Counted from the first letter of the stretch, positions 37,411 to 50,809 are shown. The stretch: DNA of 64,000 bases from Sitta carolinensis (GCA_032173965.1 JAVUNC010000006.1:34319870-34383869); one strand, 5' to 3'. The notes: a model not told the origin generated them from the letters alone. Translations and numbers: made by a program.

Positions 37411-37551
37411 GTTCAGTCCATGCCACATCAATAGCAGCTTCCAGAGTGGAGCAAGCATTGTCTGAGGTTGCTTCTTCTCTGCAAAGCAGTGCCCCTAAAC
37501 AAGGTCCCCTGCATCCTTGGATGACTCTGGCTCAAATATGGCTTCATGCAG
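37411..37551 (+). CDS. TTC7B: TTC7B coding exon (141 bp, phase 1/1)
   Basis: GT completes Gly; the exon then encodes SVHATSIAASRVEQALSEVA, SSLQSSAPKQ and GPLHPWMTLAQIWLHA plus the G of a split Ala codon. The acceptor is ACTTCTACAG|GTT and the donor TGCAG|GTATTG, the least consensus-like donor of the nine. The first half continues the Ser-rich linker and forms a predicted helix (RVEQALSEVASSLQ). The second half (HPWMTLAQIWLHA) is helix A of the next TPR, whose helix B begins in the following exon (EVYIGIGKPAEA). Ala is completed by CT at 40081-40082. Confidence 0.97.
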
Positions 37552-40080
37552 GTATTGTGATAGTAAAATTTATTTTTCTATGCTATCTCCTTTATTGCTA
37601 GCCTGAGGACTTACCAAAATCTGTTTGTTTCATTCAGGATCTGTTACCACTTTTCAGATCATATATTTTCCATGTGTGTGGCATCAAAACAAGCCAAGAA
37701 ATAAAAAGCACACTAGAGTTGTGTAAGATCATTTTTGAAAGATATGGCAGTAGTTTTAGAATGTAGCTGTTACCAGTGGAGTCGTAGCTTCTGTAGAACA
37801 AATACAACACTCTCTCCCTTATCCCTGAAGAGTTTAGTGTATGGAGTACCTAGAGTAACTTAGTGCTTGGAAATCTTGGTGTCCTTGCAGAATCACAGGA
37901 TATACTGATATAAAAGGCACTCACAAGGATCAAGTCCAACTTGTAAGTGAATGATCCATGAGGGAATGGAACCTGTGAAATTGGCATTACTAGCACCATG
38001 CTCCAACCAAGCTAATCCCAGGTTGCTGATTCCATTAAATGGAAAAAGCTGTTTGTAAGAATTTTGAATGAAGTTCCTGTAACTACAAATTTTTATAATA
38101 GAAGATAAGTAACTCTGCATATGCAGGGAAAGAAACAGTAGTAGTACTATCAAGCAACCTGTCCCTTGCAGCTGTGATAATGAGCCCAAATTCCATTCTT
38201 CTCCTGGTTTCATTTATTTAAGACTCAGCCTTGTTTTGTCTAAATGTGGAGTCATCTTGAGTGGATTTAGTATTGTTATGCTTCAAGCCTCAAGCAAACT
38301 GTGATATCACGAGTGGCTGTTACATAAAATTTTAACCAGAAAATTATGATCCAGTGTATTTTATACAGTTAAAAATGTATAACATGCAGTTGGTTTTATT
38401 GATAGCTGGATCAGAAAGATGTAGTTTGGAAATCAGTCAGCAATTGTTATGATTTGTTCTGCTTTCAGAACATTTTTCAGTGACATATTTTTTTTTCTTT
38501 AACGTTTTCAACAAAACAGTGCTTTATTTAGCATTTATATACCATTTTAATTTACCTATTTACATCTACAGTTTTATGGTGTGAAAGTCATTGCAGTGTA
38601 ATGGATCCCAGTTATAAATGCTTTAGTAGTTTAGAGTAAAAGCCCAGAAGATTGTAAAGAAAACAGTTACAGTGATTAATAATTTTGATCTCATTTGTGC
38701 TATTCAAAAGCAACACATATTAGAACAGGGCAAGGTCCAACAGGCTGTATGTAGTGTAGTCACCTGCTCTGCATTGTGGCATCATTGACTTTAAATATTT
38801 ATAAACTGTCACAGATGACCATCTACAGTAACTCTTAGCATCTATAATGATGAAAATTTATCAGCCTTCTGTGGCAGCTTGTTCCACTACTTATTTTCTG
38901 TTTGGTGAGGGGATTTTTTTTGTTTTTTAAAAAATGTTTGTGGGTCACGTTCTGTTGCTGGTTATTCAATTCATGCAAATGACTGCTACTGTTTTGGCCA
39001 CAGAAGAGGAGTCTGGACACTCTTTGCTGATTCCTTTTTAGTCCACAACTTAGTCAGATTTCCATGCACATTGGTGGTCTGCTGCTACAATCTGCTACAC
39101 AGGCCACTTTCACTCTTAAAAATGTCTTTAAAATATTCTGACATGGGAAGAACACAGAGACGAAACCGTTGAAGGAAATTTTTCCATAAGCAAGCTCCTT
39201 TGAAGACATTCAAATATCAGTCTGATTCAGAGTTTTAGGCATAATCCAAAATCCACTGCTGTAGTGGGAGTTCCTGATCTGAGAGCCTTCAAACCCAAAG
39301 ATGGGTGGCCTGTACAGTACAGTGAGAAGCATGTCTTGAGCAGTGACAGATCACTTTGCTGTTTTGATGCAGCATCTTGATTTAAACCTTAATCTATAAG
39401 CCTCTTGTACAGTGTGACACAAGAGAATGCAGTCATACGATTACTTTAAGGCGCTAGTTTTATTTGGTCTGTACCAATGTAAAGGAAAAGGTCACCCAAC
39501 CCAGAACCTTAATAGCTTTTTCTTGCATTTAGTGTCTCTTTATTCCTCCCTTCTCCCACTCTTACAGCAAGGGATTAGGATGAACCAGCAAGGTAGTGAA
39601 ATAGCGGTGTTGAAGTGTGTCATAAGAGCTACTGAAAGCAAATACTTCTATTGCTAGTTGTTAATTACTGAATGAAAATTTTTCCTGCTATAGTCAATCT
39701 GATTTATATAAGTTTGTGTTGGGCTACTCAACAGATTTAAAGAGTCCTGGAATACTTGCATGCTCACATCTTAAAAATAAAATTAAAATGAAAAAATCCA
39801 AGACTTAAGATGAAAATAGCAAACTAGAGAGAGTATTTTGGGGTTTCAAACAGCCATTTAGAAGTTATAACTCCTGATACCCTTAGAAAAGCAACTTTTC
39901 CTGAAAGAATAATTAATTTACAATAATTTGGATAATAATTTCTCTTTTAAGACACAGGTTTTTTAGGAAAATAGTCTTTATCTAAAGTGAAACTATATAC
40001 AAATACAGCACTTGTGACAATATCTAGTCATGGTATGATGGAGCAAGAATCATTAATTGGTCCTGACATTCCTTCCACAG
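37552..40080 (+). other. TTC7B: TTC7B intron (2529 bp)
   Basis: Donor GTATTG, acceptor TTCCTTCCACAG. It contains the tRNA-Ile-headed SINE at about 37891-38019. The remaining parts show nothing recognisable. Confidence 0.8.
37891..38019 (-). mobile_element. tRNA-Ile-derived SINE with CR1-like tail (TguSINE1-like), minus strand
   Basis: Read on the minus strand from 38019, the sequence starts GGGATTAGCTTGGTTGGAGC and continues with ATGGTGCTAGTAATGCCAAT. It is close to the first part of avian tRNA-Ile(AAT), including the GCTAATAACGCC-like anticodon arm with ATT-type loop bases altered. A B box, GGTTCCATTCC, lies at 37973-37963. After the tRNA part come GTTGGACTTGATCCTTGTGA and TATCCTGTGATTCT, which are the tail and end of a CR1. 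This composition is that of the songbird SINE TguSINE1, which borrows the CR1 machinery. The copy has a small deletion in the A-box region and is unlikely to be active. Borders are approximate. Confidence 0.8.
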
Positions 40081-40283
40081 CTGAAGTCTACATAGGAATT
40101 GGGAAGCCTGCTGAGGCCACAGCATGTACCCAGGAAGCAGCTAATCTCTTTCCCATGTCACATTATGTTCTCTACATGAGGGGTCAGGTGGCAGAACTTC
40201 GTGGAAATATTGATGAAGCCAAACGCTGGTATGAAGAGGCCTTATCCATTAGTCCTACCCATGTGAAAAGCATGCAGAGGCTG
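40081..40283 (+). CDS. TTC7B: TTC7B coding exon (203 bp, TPR block, phase 1/0)
   Basis: CT completes Ala; 67 codons follow, ending in phase 0 at VKSMQRL. The acceptor is CCTTCCACAG|CTG and the donor GGCTG|GTGAGT. Two TPR units are visible. One is EVYIGIGKPAEATACTQEAA with NLFPMSH. The other is VLYMRGQVAELRGNIDEAKR followed by WYEEALSISPTH, with the textbook G/A/Y/A/P pattern. In the PMSHYVLY segment this sequence has Y where I remember N in human. The frame hits a stop a few codons after the donor, so splicing is required. The next exon, expected to start ALILHQLGRY, was not seen before position 64000. Confidence 0.98.
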
Positions 40284-40595
40284 GTGAGTTGAGCCCACGT
40301 TCATAAGCAGTGTTGTCTCTGCTGGTAATACTGTACTGTGAAGTCTTGACTTGGTGTAGGTAACCCATAACTTGAGAGTTGGGATCTGTATTCTTACTAC
40401 AAAATGCTTTGGAAACATTACCTGGCAGTTATTCTGTCTTTTCTGTGTTGGGACATAAAAAGGATTTGCAGGCCATAAGACTATTTCAATCCTAATAAAA
40501 TTCCTATTCTTCCTATGGAATGGAAGAAGAAGCAATTTGCATCTGCCTAATATTCATGCCATTGGGAAATGAAGGTGGCTTATGGTAAGAGAAGA

Positions 40596-40621
40596 GTTGG
40601 ATACTGTAGTTGGATACTGTA
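40596..40621. repeat. 13-bp perfect tandem duplication
   Basis: GTTGGATACTGTA occurs twice back to back (40596-40608 and 40609-40621), about 50 bases before the left border of the neighbouring CR1 copy. Confidence 0.9.
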
Positions 40622-40668
40622 CAGGAAAGACCAGTCATTTTGGTATTCTGAAATAAAAGTTAAATTCA

Positions 40669-41155
40669 TAAAATCATAGAATATTCTAAGTCGGAAGAGA
40701 CCTACAAGGATCGTCAAGTTCCACTCCTGGCCCTTCACACTCAAAGAGTCACACCGTGTGTCTGAGAGCATTTCCCAAACACTTCTTGAGCTCTGTCAGG
40801 CTGGTGCTGTGACCACTGCGCTGGGGAAGCTGTTCCAGTCCCAACCACCCTCTGGGCTTTCCTAATATCCAGCCTAAACTTCTCCTGTCACAACTTCAGG
40901 CCATTCCCTCTGTCCTGTCACTGGTCACAAGAGAGAAATCAGTGTCTGCCCCTCCTCTTCCCCTCACATGAAGTTGTAACTGCAGTGGGGTCTCCCCTCA
41001 GTCTCCTCCAGGCTGAGCAGACCAAGTGACCTCAGCCACTCCTTCACCATCCCCATTGCCTTCCTTTGGATGCCTTCCAGTACCTTTATATCTTTCTTAC
41101 ATTGTGGTGCCCAAAACTGCACACAGCACTCGAGGCCACACCAGTGCAGAGTACA
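40669..41155 (-). mobile_element. CR1 LINE fragment with intact 3' end, minus strand
   Basis: The + strand begins AAAATCATAGAATATTCTAA and GTCGGAAGAGACCTACAAGG, the complement of the CR1 3' terminus. It continues with TCCTGGCCCTTCACACTC, GGGGAAGCTGTTCCAGTCCC, TTCCTAATATCCAGCCTAAA, CTCCTCCAGGCTGAGCAGAC and CTGCACACAGCACTCGAGG. These are standard in bird CR1 copies. The element is 5'-truncated at about 41155, as is usual for CR1, and has no intact frame. It is antisense to TTC7B. Confidence 0.92.
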
Positions 41156-44100
41156 GCTGTTTTCTGGATTCTGCATGTTTATTGATTACCATTGTGTGCT
41201 GTGTGATTTCTTGGGGTTTTGAAAGGTAGAGAATCAGTCTTACCCTCAAATGAATCTGTAGCTTTAAGTACAAACGTATCTTCCCCAGTATAAATGTATG
41301 TTTGTTTATATACTTCATAGATACATACAGGTATATATTGTGTACTTATTATGTTAGGAAAACTACTTTCTTTTAATCCAGTTTTCTTCCAGATAGAGCA
41401 GAATAGAACAGCTGAAATCAGCTTCTTACTCAATCTTTTTGTTCAGAAGTAGAAGCTGGTTTCTGCCTAGGTACTTATGAATTATTCAGAGAAATTTCTT
41501 GTGCATCCCTGAGGGAAACATATGAGACAAAAGATCAGATAGGAAGGCAACACAGGGAAAGTTTTTTGTTTCACCTTTTCAGCATTTCAGGATATTTGAG
41601 CCTGCTGACAAATGCCAAAAGGTTCTCTTTCCTGAAGAAGCAGGCAGTCAGTCTAAAGCAGTGCAACTCAGTGAAAATGAAAGCTCATGTTTTGCTGGGT
41701 GTCTTTTGCCTCTCCTCTGAATGCACTTCTGAATAAGTAGTCTGTAAACACACAGAGCTCTTCAGAATGACTGAGAAATTATCTGTCTAAGAGGCATGTG
41801 AGATGAAAGCTACTGGGCTTCCAATCCAGGTTTCCTTTTTATGAGATTTTCTGTTTGAGTCTTAGACTCAAGGTAACTGTTCATTTCATTGGATTGAACA
41901 GTCCTTTTTAAGGATTCTTATAATTTAAAATTTTGTTTCTAAGAGCTTTTTCTACTGTTCTACACCTTTTCTGTACGAAGATGTTTTATTGAGTAGATTC
42001 TGAGAGATTTATATTGCTTAAATACAAATATTCAAGATGTATGCTATAAAAATACTTGTCTATGTAATTTCATGTAGAAGAAAGTACAAGATTCTCTATC
42101 CTTCTTGATCTTTTGACTATTGCAAAAAGTAATGTAATGAGGAAGCTTGAGTGTTTACTCTTGCCTGTGTGCATAGATGAATATCTGTACATCCTAACAC
42201 TGTGTATATTTACCTATTTATTATAAAGAGACAGGATCTCAGTGGCAGGGGACTATAGCAACAGCAATGTGGAGGTACCAGCTTCTATGACAACAGCTGA
42301 AACATTAACTTCTAATATTTGTGTTCACAAGTGTGAGCTAACAGTTGGTTTATAAATGAAAGTTCTGTGCACAAACCCCTTATTTTCTGTGATTATTTCA
42401 ATATTTGATATGGCTTTCTAGCAATGCTTAGAAAGTAATATAAAATGCAATTGTTTCCATATAGAAGTTACCTTAGACCCTATATTTATTTAATAAGTTT
42501 TGGTGAATTTCCTTTTGAGGGGCAAATACTGACTATAGATCATAATAACTTTTTGAATAAAGTGCAACAAAAAGCAAGTAAGATTTAAGGATGGCATGAG
42601 TTCTAGCACATAGATCTGTATCCAGGCCTGCTTTTCCAAGTGAAACTACTTTAAATAGTTGAACCCAAAATCAGTTTGGAAAGATTTTGTTGGTTTTCAT
42701 TAAAATTTTAGAATGAGTGACATCTGACACTCAATAAAATTTCCTAATGTTAATGGTTTGGAAATCTGAATCTTTGATTTGAGAGAATCTTTGTAGTTGT
42801 CCAGGGGCAGGAAAAGCTAAATAAAATATTTGTTTCAATTTGTATGAACAACAACAGCATTTTGGGGATAGGAGTTTTCTCCTTTTATAATCCATCCTTT
42901 TAATGATGTTACATCATTCTTGTAAGAAGGATGGAAAGCTAAACTTGGAAAAATTTACTGTTTTTCATATAACATTTCATACAATATTTTCACCTTATGT
43001 AAGTCTCTCTAAGTACCTATTCCTGAATATGATCATCTGTTTCTACACAGAAACAACCTTGCTAATTTAAATTACTGGAGAAATGTGCGAGTAAAGACCA
43101 GAAAGGTTAGGTTTTTGGCTTTAGAAGTGTTGTACTTCTTCCTGTGAGTTACAGCATGTACTGTGCTTTGGAGTTTCTACAAAAAGACTCTTCCATTTGT
43201 CTCTCATGCAGACTCCACATTCTATTAGTGTGACCATGAAGACTCTGCAGAAGTCTAGTGTATTATCTGAATGAAATTACTTTTTATTGGCTGGCATCAT
43301 AATTTTTGCAAAATGACAGTTTTTTTTAAAGGAAAAATTTCTTACTCGTTTTGCTTTTGTCTCTAAGGTCTTCACAGATTTACTCCTGTTTCAAGAGATT
43401 TACTAAAATGAGAACTGGGAGGTCTTGATGGTGTGAAAATTGGAGCAGTTAAGAGTGATGAAAGAGATCTGTTTTCCAACAAAATAAGAATCATAAATGG
43501 GAGGGTCTGATAGGGGAAGGTTTTTACCTTACTAGTGAAATGCCTAAGACAATTTACACGAGGTGTTGGGGACTTGATCCATGAGTAAATGAAAAATGGT
43601 TTAGTTGTGTTCTGCTCAGCTAGACTTGGGAAATAAAACTGCTTGGGTCATACTGTTGCATTACTGAAGATGGGAGCTATTCCAACAGAGAGCTGGCTGC
43701 AGGGGCAGCATGTTCGTGTTCCTGCTCACTGCTATATCCACCCCTTCTAAGATGTTGGGGGCTTATTAATTAAATCAGCCAAACAACAAAAGTATTTTTT
43801 TTTCAAGGAGAAATGCTGATTAAATTCTCTGCAGTTCCTTGGGGAACTAAATTATTATTCCCTGTACAGTTAATGTTTTAATCCTTACATTCGTTCACTC
43901 TATTTTGTTGAGCAGTGCTCATTTTAAGCTCTTGTTCTCAGGTGCTATTTTTTACTGTTTGTCACTAATTGAAATTTTCTCTAGGCCAGAGGTTATACCA
44001 GTTTACTATTTGGCTAGCTCTGACTGTTTGCAGGATGTCAAGAGGGAAGCAATAACATGTCAGTATTAATTAGGTGTACTTTACAGAATGCAGCAGCAAT

Positions 44101-47100
44101 TCTTTTGAACAAACGCAGTGTCCTTTCTTCTTTTAAAGGTTTGTATAGTGCACTCAGGAAAAACGCATGAGCATGTGTTCTAAAGGTTTGAAATGCTTTG
44201 GTTTGTTTTCTGTATTTCAAATAATTTTTTCTCACACCTAATGAAATCTAAAATTTTCTTTAATTACTTAATTTTAAAAAGATGATTTACACTTCAGTGT
44301 CATATACCTATGGTTATCACCTGCCTGATTTTGGCCAGAAGGGGTTTATTTATACAACTTTCTCCATTCTCCCTACCCTTTATCACCACTTCCAGATTTC
44401 TACATTACTGCTGCCTTCCTGCTTTTGTCATTGTTTTCCTCCTGTGTGAAAAAAAGAATAAACATTCTTTTATCTTCTGCAGTCAGAGGGCTGTTGTGGA
44501 AAGTAGCCCTTACTGCTGACGTCTGAAAAGTCCTGAAACAGGCATTTTCAGGCATTTTCATGAAACATTCAGTAATGCTTGAAATGGCAGTGAATATTTC
44601 AATCCATTGTCCAGGAAACAAATCTGTGTATTCTCTCTCAGGCTGAAAATTTCCTACTTAAATGTAGCTTTGAGATTAAATAGGTATCCAACATTTGCAT
44701 GGTGTTATAATCCCAGAAGATTGTAGTATTTTCTGAATATTGAGTAATTCATCACAGCACTTGCCAGTTAATGCTATTAGTAACTTAGGTTCTAAGAGCA
44801 GAAAACTAGATCAGAAAGGGGGAAATTACTGAAACGATTTACGCATGTAGAAATTAGTTTTCAAAAAGCAATATCTTAGGGAGCTACATTCTCTACTTCA
44901 CACTATTAGATACCTGTTAGTTTCCTATAATTATGCATAGTTAAACCAGATCTCTTAAGACTTAGATTAACTGTGTGTTCTTTATCTCTCAGTTATAAAT
45001 ATACCCTTATTTATTTATTACTCTACTATACTGACTTCTTTGGGGTTTTTTTTTTCAACCCAAACACAGTGCCAGAAATAAGTCTGGCAGTATGTATGCG
45101 TAGTGTGTGCTTATGAGCCTGTCACAGATGTTGAGTTGACTGAAAGAAAGGAAAAATCAGAGAAGACTTTAGAACATGAATTCAGACCCTGTTTGAAGGG
45201 GTAGTGTGAGTTAAGGAAGAGAAACTCTAAACACAGTCACCCAATTAGTTTTTTCTTTCAGTGATTCAGTGTTCTCATCTGGAGAACATTCAGTAACTGA
45301 TTTGATTTTCATCCTCAAATCCCTACACAGTAAAATGGTGACTTTAAGCTGCATAGGTTTGTCCTAAGCTCATTGTGCTGGTTCTCATGGGTGGTTTGGG
45401 TTATAGCTGATTTCCACAGAGCTAAATGATGATGCCAAATCTCAGTGCTCGTTTGACTCACTCTCTAAATGCATCCTTATGCATAGGGTGGTTGAAGAAG
45501 AATGTAGAAATAAAGGTCATTGGTTTTATTAAATTTGTTAGCAAAATGTTCTGGGTTTGCCCTTCAGAAACTGCAAGATCATTTCACAACAAGTAGAGAA
45601 AGGAAAATATGTGTTTGGCCAATAATCCACTGCTTCTTACAGAAGGCATTTTATTGTGATTTGACCACATCTAAGCATCTAAATACTTCAAGTGATTGCA
45701 TTCTGTACCCTGAATAAACAGTGGCCATTCTGCTTTACATTTTAACCTGGACACCATTGAGTTCAAGTGACTCAAGGACCATTTTGATACATTTTAAATA
45801 CTTCATCTGCTGTGAGGCACTCACAGGCTATATTCTTATCTGTCATGAAAATATTATTTCCCCTTTTAGCCTTACAAGAGAAAACCATCAGTGCTTAGTG
45901 CAGTAAAAAATTGCATAAAATCAACTTGCATGGTCATTACTGCTTGAAGTTTAATACAGAGGAAATCAAGGTGAAAAATTAGCGAAGTTTTCTTCCCTGT
46001 TTCTTTAAAAATAAAAACACATTTATTTTTAAAGTTGTTGAGATCAAATACAGCAGTTAACCACTTCATTCTGACTTGGAGAAAGATTAGTAGAATTTCT
46101 TAATTCCTAAAGGCTTTGTCTGAATTTCAAAGTACTCTTTTAAAGCAGATCTATGTTCAGTGTTTGACAACAATAACTGCTACAAATTTGCATTGAAACT
46201 AGAACCTAGTTGCCCTTTTGGAAACACAAAGTGACTGTAGGAATGTGTAGGAATACAAATCCCAGGAAAGTTAATCTAAAAAGCAGACAAAAAAACCCCT
46301 GAAACACTTAAAGACTCAGGAAGCTGGGGTGGAGGGTTTTTAAATTTGGAAGGATCTTTGTTTGGTTTTTTGGGTTTTTTTTTTTTTTTTTTTTGATTGT
46401 TGGGGTTTATTAGCATAAGGATTTTTGCCTGGAATCTCAGCTTTAAATTTCTGTTTTCATGTTATCTATGTGATAGATTTTTCCACAGTTTATCTATTCA
46501 GGCACAGCTTGCCAGAAACCATTTTATCACTTCTGTTTGTTCCCATTTAAAAAAGTGGAAAATTAATTAGTGGCAGATGCTGGCAGAAGGAAGGGATGCT
46601 TTGGCTAGAGTTACTGCTCTTTATTTGGCAGGTCACGAATCACTCCACTGTTTTTATTGTATTGTGTGGAACTGAAAAGATTTTACCCATCAGATAATTC
46701 ATGACAATTCACTACTGAAGCAGGTCAGTCTGCAATGTGCACTATTACTTCAAATTTTCTTCTCTATGCTTAGAAGATTTTAAAACTTTGTTTTCAGTTT
46801 TTGAAATACCAGTAGTGTTCTCCTCAAGCTTTGATTCACATTTTATAGGATAAAGTCTTTGAATTGGGTTCTATTATCAAAACTGAGCTATTATTAAATC
46901 ACTTAAAATATACAGCAACTATGGATCAAATATTATAATTCGGAAGTATAACCAAGTATAGTTTCAAGTTCATGGAAAAAATCCAAGGGTCACAATGGCC
47001 CAGTCTGGAAGAGTGCTTTGGTTTTCTTGACATCATAACAAAGCATCTGAGGTGGGATTCCCTGCCCTACACTGTTTCTAGTAATTGACAGGAATAGCAG

Positions 47101-47159
47101 CATGATGAGATAGCATTTGTGTAATGATATCAGTATTTTAGAGACACATGTAAGATGCA

Positions 47160-47308
47160 TCCGCTTGCCAAGAGTTTGTGGGGGTCTCGCATCTTGGAGA
47201 TACTTAAAATCTGACAGCCCTTGACAACCCACTGTAGGTAACTTTGCTTCAAGTTTGGCTGTAGAGAATCTTAAGTTCCCTTCCTACTTCTGTCATCCTG
47301 TGATTCTA
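47160..47308 (+). mobile_element. CR1 LINE 3' end, plus strand
   Basis: The sequence GGGGTCTCGCATCTTGGAGA with TACTTAAAATCTGACAGCCC matches the CR1 phrase for the end of the protein and the 3' UTR (normally CTCCATCCTTGGAGATATTC-like). It is followed by GTAACTTTGCTTCAAGTTTG and ends CTTCCTACTTCTGTCATCC then TGTGATTCTAG, the CR1 terminal motif. It is short, diverged and 5'-truncated; the left border is approximate. Confidence 0.75.
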
Positions 47309-47925
47309 GGAATGCAAGCAAGGCAAGCTTTGTAGATAGAGGTTAGGAAACGTGATTTTTGTTAGGAAACATGATGGGAACTCTTGTCTGTGGACAAATT
47401 ATTGTTACATTTTCCTGTTATGCAAGTCTTGCTTTATTTTTACCAGTGGTAAAAATCTATAAAGCACAGGTTTTATTCTTGCTTCTCTTGTTTCCATGGT
47501 ACAATACCCATAGCAATCATGGGAGGAAGATGCAAGAGATTAATACCTTTCTCCACTGTTGTCACTCATCTTAACTATGTGCAAATAAAATATATGCATT
47601 TGTGTATCTATACATATATTCTGTCCTACAAATCTACATTAATATTTTGGTTGCATCTTACTGTCTTTGTATACAGAAGTGTCAGTAACAAAACAGTGCA
47701 ACTGAAAAACCCAAGTTAGGATCTCCAGAAATTAGGGTTTGGGGCTTCTGTCTCTCTCAATGGTTTTATAGACAGAGATGTGTCTAAAATATTTATGATT
47801 GTTTACTGTTGTTTGCATGGGAAGTATCTCTTTCGTAGTACTAAGTAGAGATAGTAGAGATGATGAAGAGCCAGTAAGATTGTAAAACATCTGATCACAG
47901 CATATGAAAAATTTCATTTTTCAGG

Positions 47926-47926
<1 letters not shown>

Positions 47927-47966
<40 letters not shown>
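47927..47966. repeat. Uninterrupted poly(T) tract of 40 bases
   Basis: Forty T residues in a row, flanked by TTCAGGC on the left and GGTAGG on the right. On the minus strand this is a poly(A) tract, but no AATAAA signal or recognisable cDNA precedes it. Confidence 0.95.
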
Positions 47967-47967
<1 letters not shown>

Positions 47968-50809
47968 GTAGGTTTTAGAAAGGGTAATTCCTATTAAAAG
48001 TCTCACCAGAATATCTTTCCATCTTCTTATGCCTTTTACCCTCTAAAGGGCTGACTGCATTAAAGTCACTGACAGATGGGTTTTGTTGACATCCCTTTTC
48101 CTCTGTGCCTTTTTCTGGGTAACTGGCTGCCTAAAATAGAATTTAAAACATACAGGTTTATACTAATCAAAAAAATATTAACAAGGATGACTAATTTAAC
48201 AGGAGGAAAATGTCAGTAGTCTTAGTCTTAGTAATTCAGGAAATGGCCAGGAGGCCTCTTGTCAGTATAGTGCTAATAGTTTTTATTGATATTTGAGTTG
48301 TCCTTATTTTCAAAAAAAGAACAAAAAGGAAAAGAGAGAAGGCATGGAAAAAATTGAAAATGTGAGCTCTTCCCCGCTGTAGTCTCCTACATCCGTTTCA
48401 TGGATACTTGCTGGTGCATTTTTGCATGGGTCTCAAAAGTTCTATTTTTATTTTGCTCTGTGTAATTGCCTTTCAATATGAGAATTGCTTTGCAAAAGAC
48501 TTTTTAAATTAGGTCATTCTGCTGAAGTATGCACTGAGCTAATTATGACTTTTTTGCTTCCCTGGGCATTTTTGTGCTCATTGAATTTATTAAAGTATAG
48601 CTGGGGCTGAGAACTTATACAGCAATAAAAGCTATATAGCACCTGGTATGCTTTGCTTGTAGGTAACATCTAATAATTTATAATAAAATTTCATATAATG
48701 AATAAAGAAATATTTTTAAGGACTGGGGGAGGGTGGATATAAATAATGTGAAAAAGGCTTTGAGAGAGTAGCCATTCTCAACTTTAAATGAACAAGAGAG
48801 ATTTCCTTCTCCTGAGAAAGGTTCTGTTGCAGAATTCTGTAGGTGAGATGTCTTTAACTGCAGGACATTTGAAGCCTGCAATCATCTACACGTTGTCTCT
48901 TTTTTTTTTTTTTTTCCCTCTTCTTTTCTTGTACTGCATAACTTTGCAAATTGGTGAAATACAATAATACAATTAAGTGCTGCCATCAACAACAATCTGA
49001 ATGAGATACACCATTCCATGTGGCTTAATTGAGGTGGTGCGTAAATGTGTGTGAGAAACTTGCAGCACCATTGTCAGGTGTCTGAGCCTTGACTCTTTCT
49101 CAGTCTCTTGTAGGATAACTTATAAAATGGTGCAGGAGTTATCAGTGCTTGTATTTTGCTATAAATCTCATGCAGCTTTCAGGTGCCTTTCTAGGCACTG
49201 GTTAAATGATCTTTTGCTCTTTGCTTTATATTTGTCACAGGAGAGCTTTATTTGCTTTGGCAGAAGCTATTTCCTGAGAAAACAGACTGCTCTTGAGAGG
49301 ACCAGAAGTTACCTAATCAATTATAATTATTTTTTTCTGACTAGGAACTATAAACAACTTGTTCTTGAAAACTGTGCTTTATCTTATCCTTATCAAGCAG
49401 AAAGTAGACTACCTTAATGCAAAATTACAGATCTGGAAGCAACAGAAAATAATTTCAATGCTTGCTTTTGAAGGGTTATGTCAAGCAGCTGTATTCCCCA
49501 GATAAGTTTTCTACTCTGGTTCAGAGTTTTTTCTGCAAATCCCCAGTCTGGTGCAGTCTTCTTATGTCTCTCTCTCCCTCTTCAGCTCATCTCATTTTAA
49601 ATTTTATGTGAAGACCTCTTTTCCATTTGCTGAAGCTTAGCTTCTCTGCTAGCCAGTTTTATACTTAGCTGTAATTCCCCTGCTCATGAGTCTACTGTTT
49701 AAAGATGAGTTGCACCTTGCACTTTGGAAGAATTCAACTAAATTACTATGTGTGAATGGCATAATATATTTTCTCCAAGATTAGATTTCTTTAAAAGTAG
49801 ACTGTGTTTTCTGGTAGCAACTTGTGTTGGAGTTAGGGAATTGGCCTTTAAGGTTAGTGGTGGGTTATTTTTTTAATCTAGATGAACAAATTAATTACAG
49901 AGAAAACAGTTATTTCAATGAGCTTTAATTTGTGGGAAGATCTGATGTGGGTTTTGTGCATCTCTGAAAACGGTGTTTATTTTGAAAGTGTGATGGTTAT
50001 TTTTACATTCTTATTCCTATTAGAGTATATTCTCTTCAACAAGTGGCAACAAATGGCATGAAGAAAATTATGTGGTGATACTATTCAGAAAGCTGCCATC
50101 TCTTGATTTCTCAGCAGTAGAGAAGAGACATGCTCTCTGGCCACTTTGTGTACTTCATCTCACTGGAAAAGGCCAGTGTCCTCTCTGAATAAAACTGACT
50201 GCAGATTTAGAGTTGTTAATGCTTTTAATGCTGCTTCTATCATGGTAGGCAACCTGGTTAAGCTGAGATGGGTGGGAAAATACATCGTGAATGAGACTAA
50301 GTAATGATAAACTTGAAAACAGAAAGCTGTTTTGGGCTTTCATCACTTTTTCAGCCAGCAGTACAGTGTTGATCTGCACTTTTTAAATTTCAATACTAAT
50401 AAGTGTGTCTCTCTCTTTATAGAGAGCCAAGAGGTAAGAGCTCTTTAGTTTCACCTATTAATCATGACTTTAGTCTGTATGTTTCATTAAGATACTAGCT
50501 TTGCAAACAACTCTTGGCATTTGAAAAAAAATACCATTAGTTATAGTTATTGTATTTTTAGGCATGAATATTTAAGGATCTGAGGAAATTAGGAAGAATA
50601 AAAAGTAACTGGCTAAGCTGAGCATCTGCAACTGTTATGGCAACTAAGAGTTGGTATGTCAGAGAGTAAGACAATAACTCAAATCTTTTTTACTCTTTTT
50701 CTAAATCAAAGATTTAGATATTTTAAAAAGGTTATAGTTGGTGTTTTTTCATAATAATTTTGAGTGCTCAACGTGTTAAGTTTCTAATATGTTTGGCCCT
50801 GAAGCATGT

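Noticed and set aside
40284..40292. Possible TTC7B stop codon shortly after 40283
   Set aside because: The in-frame stop comes after a consensus GTGAGT donor, and the known family continues with a further C-terminal TPR segment, so this is intron.
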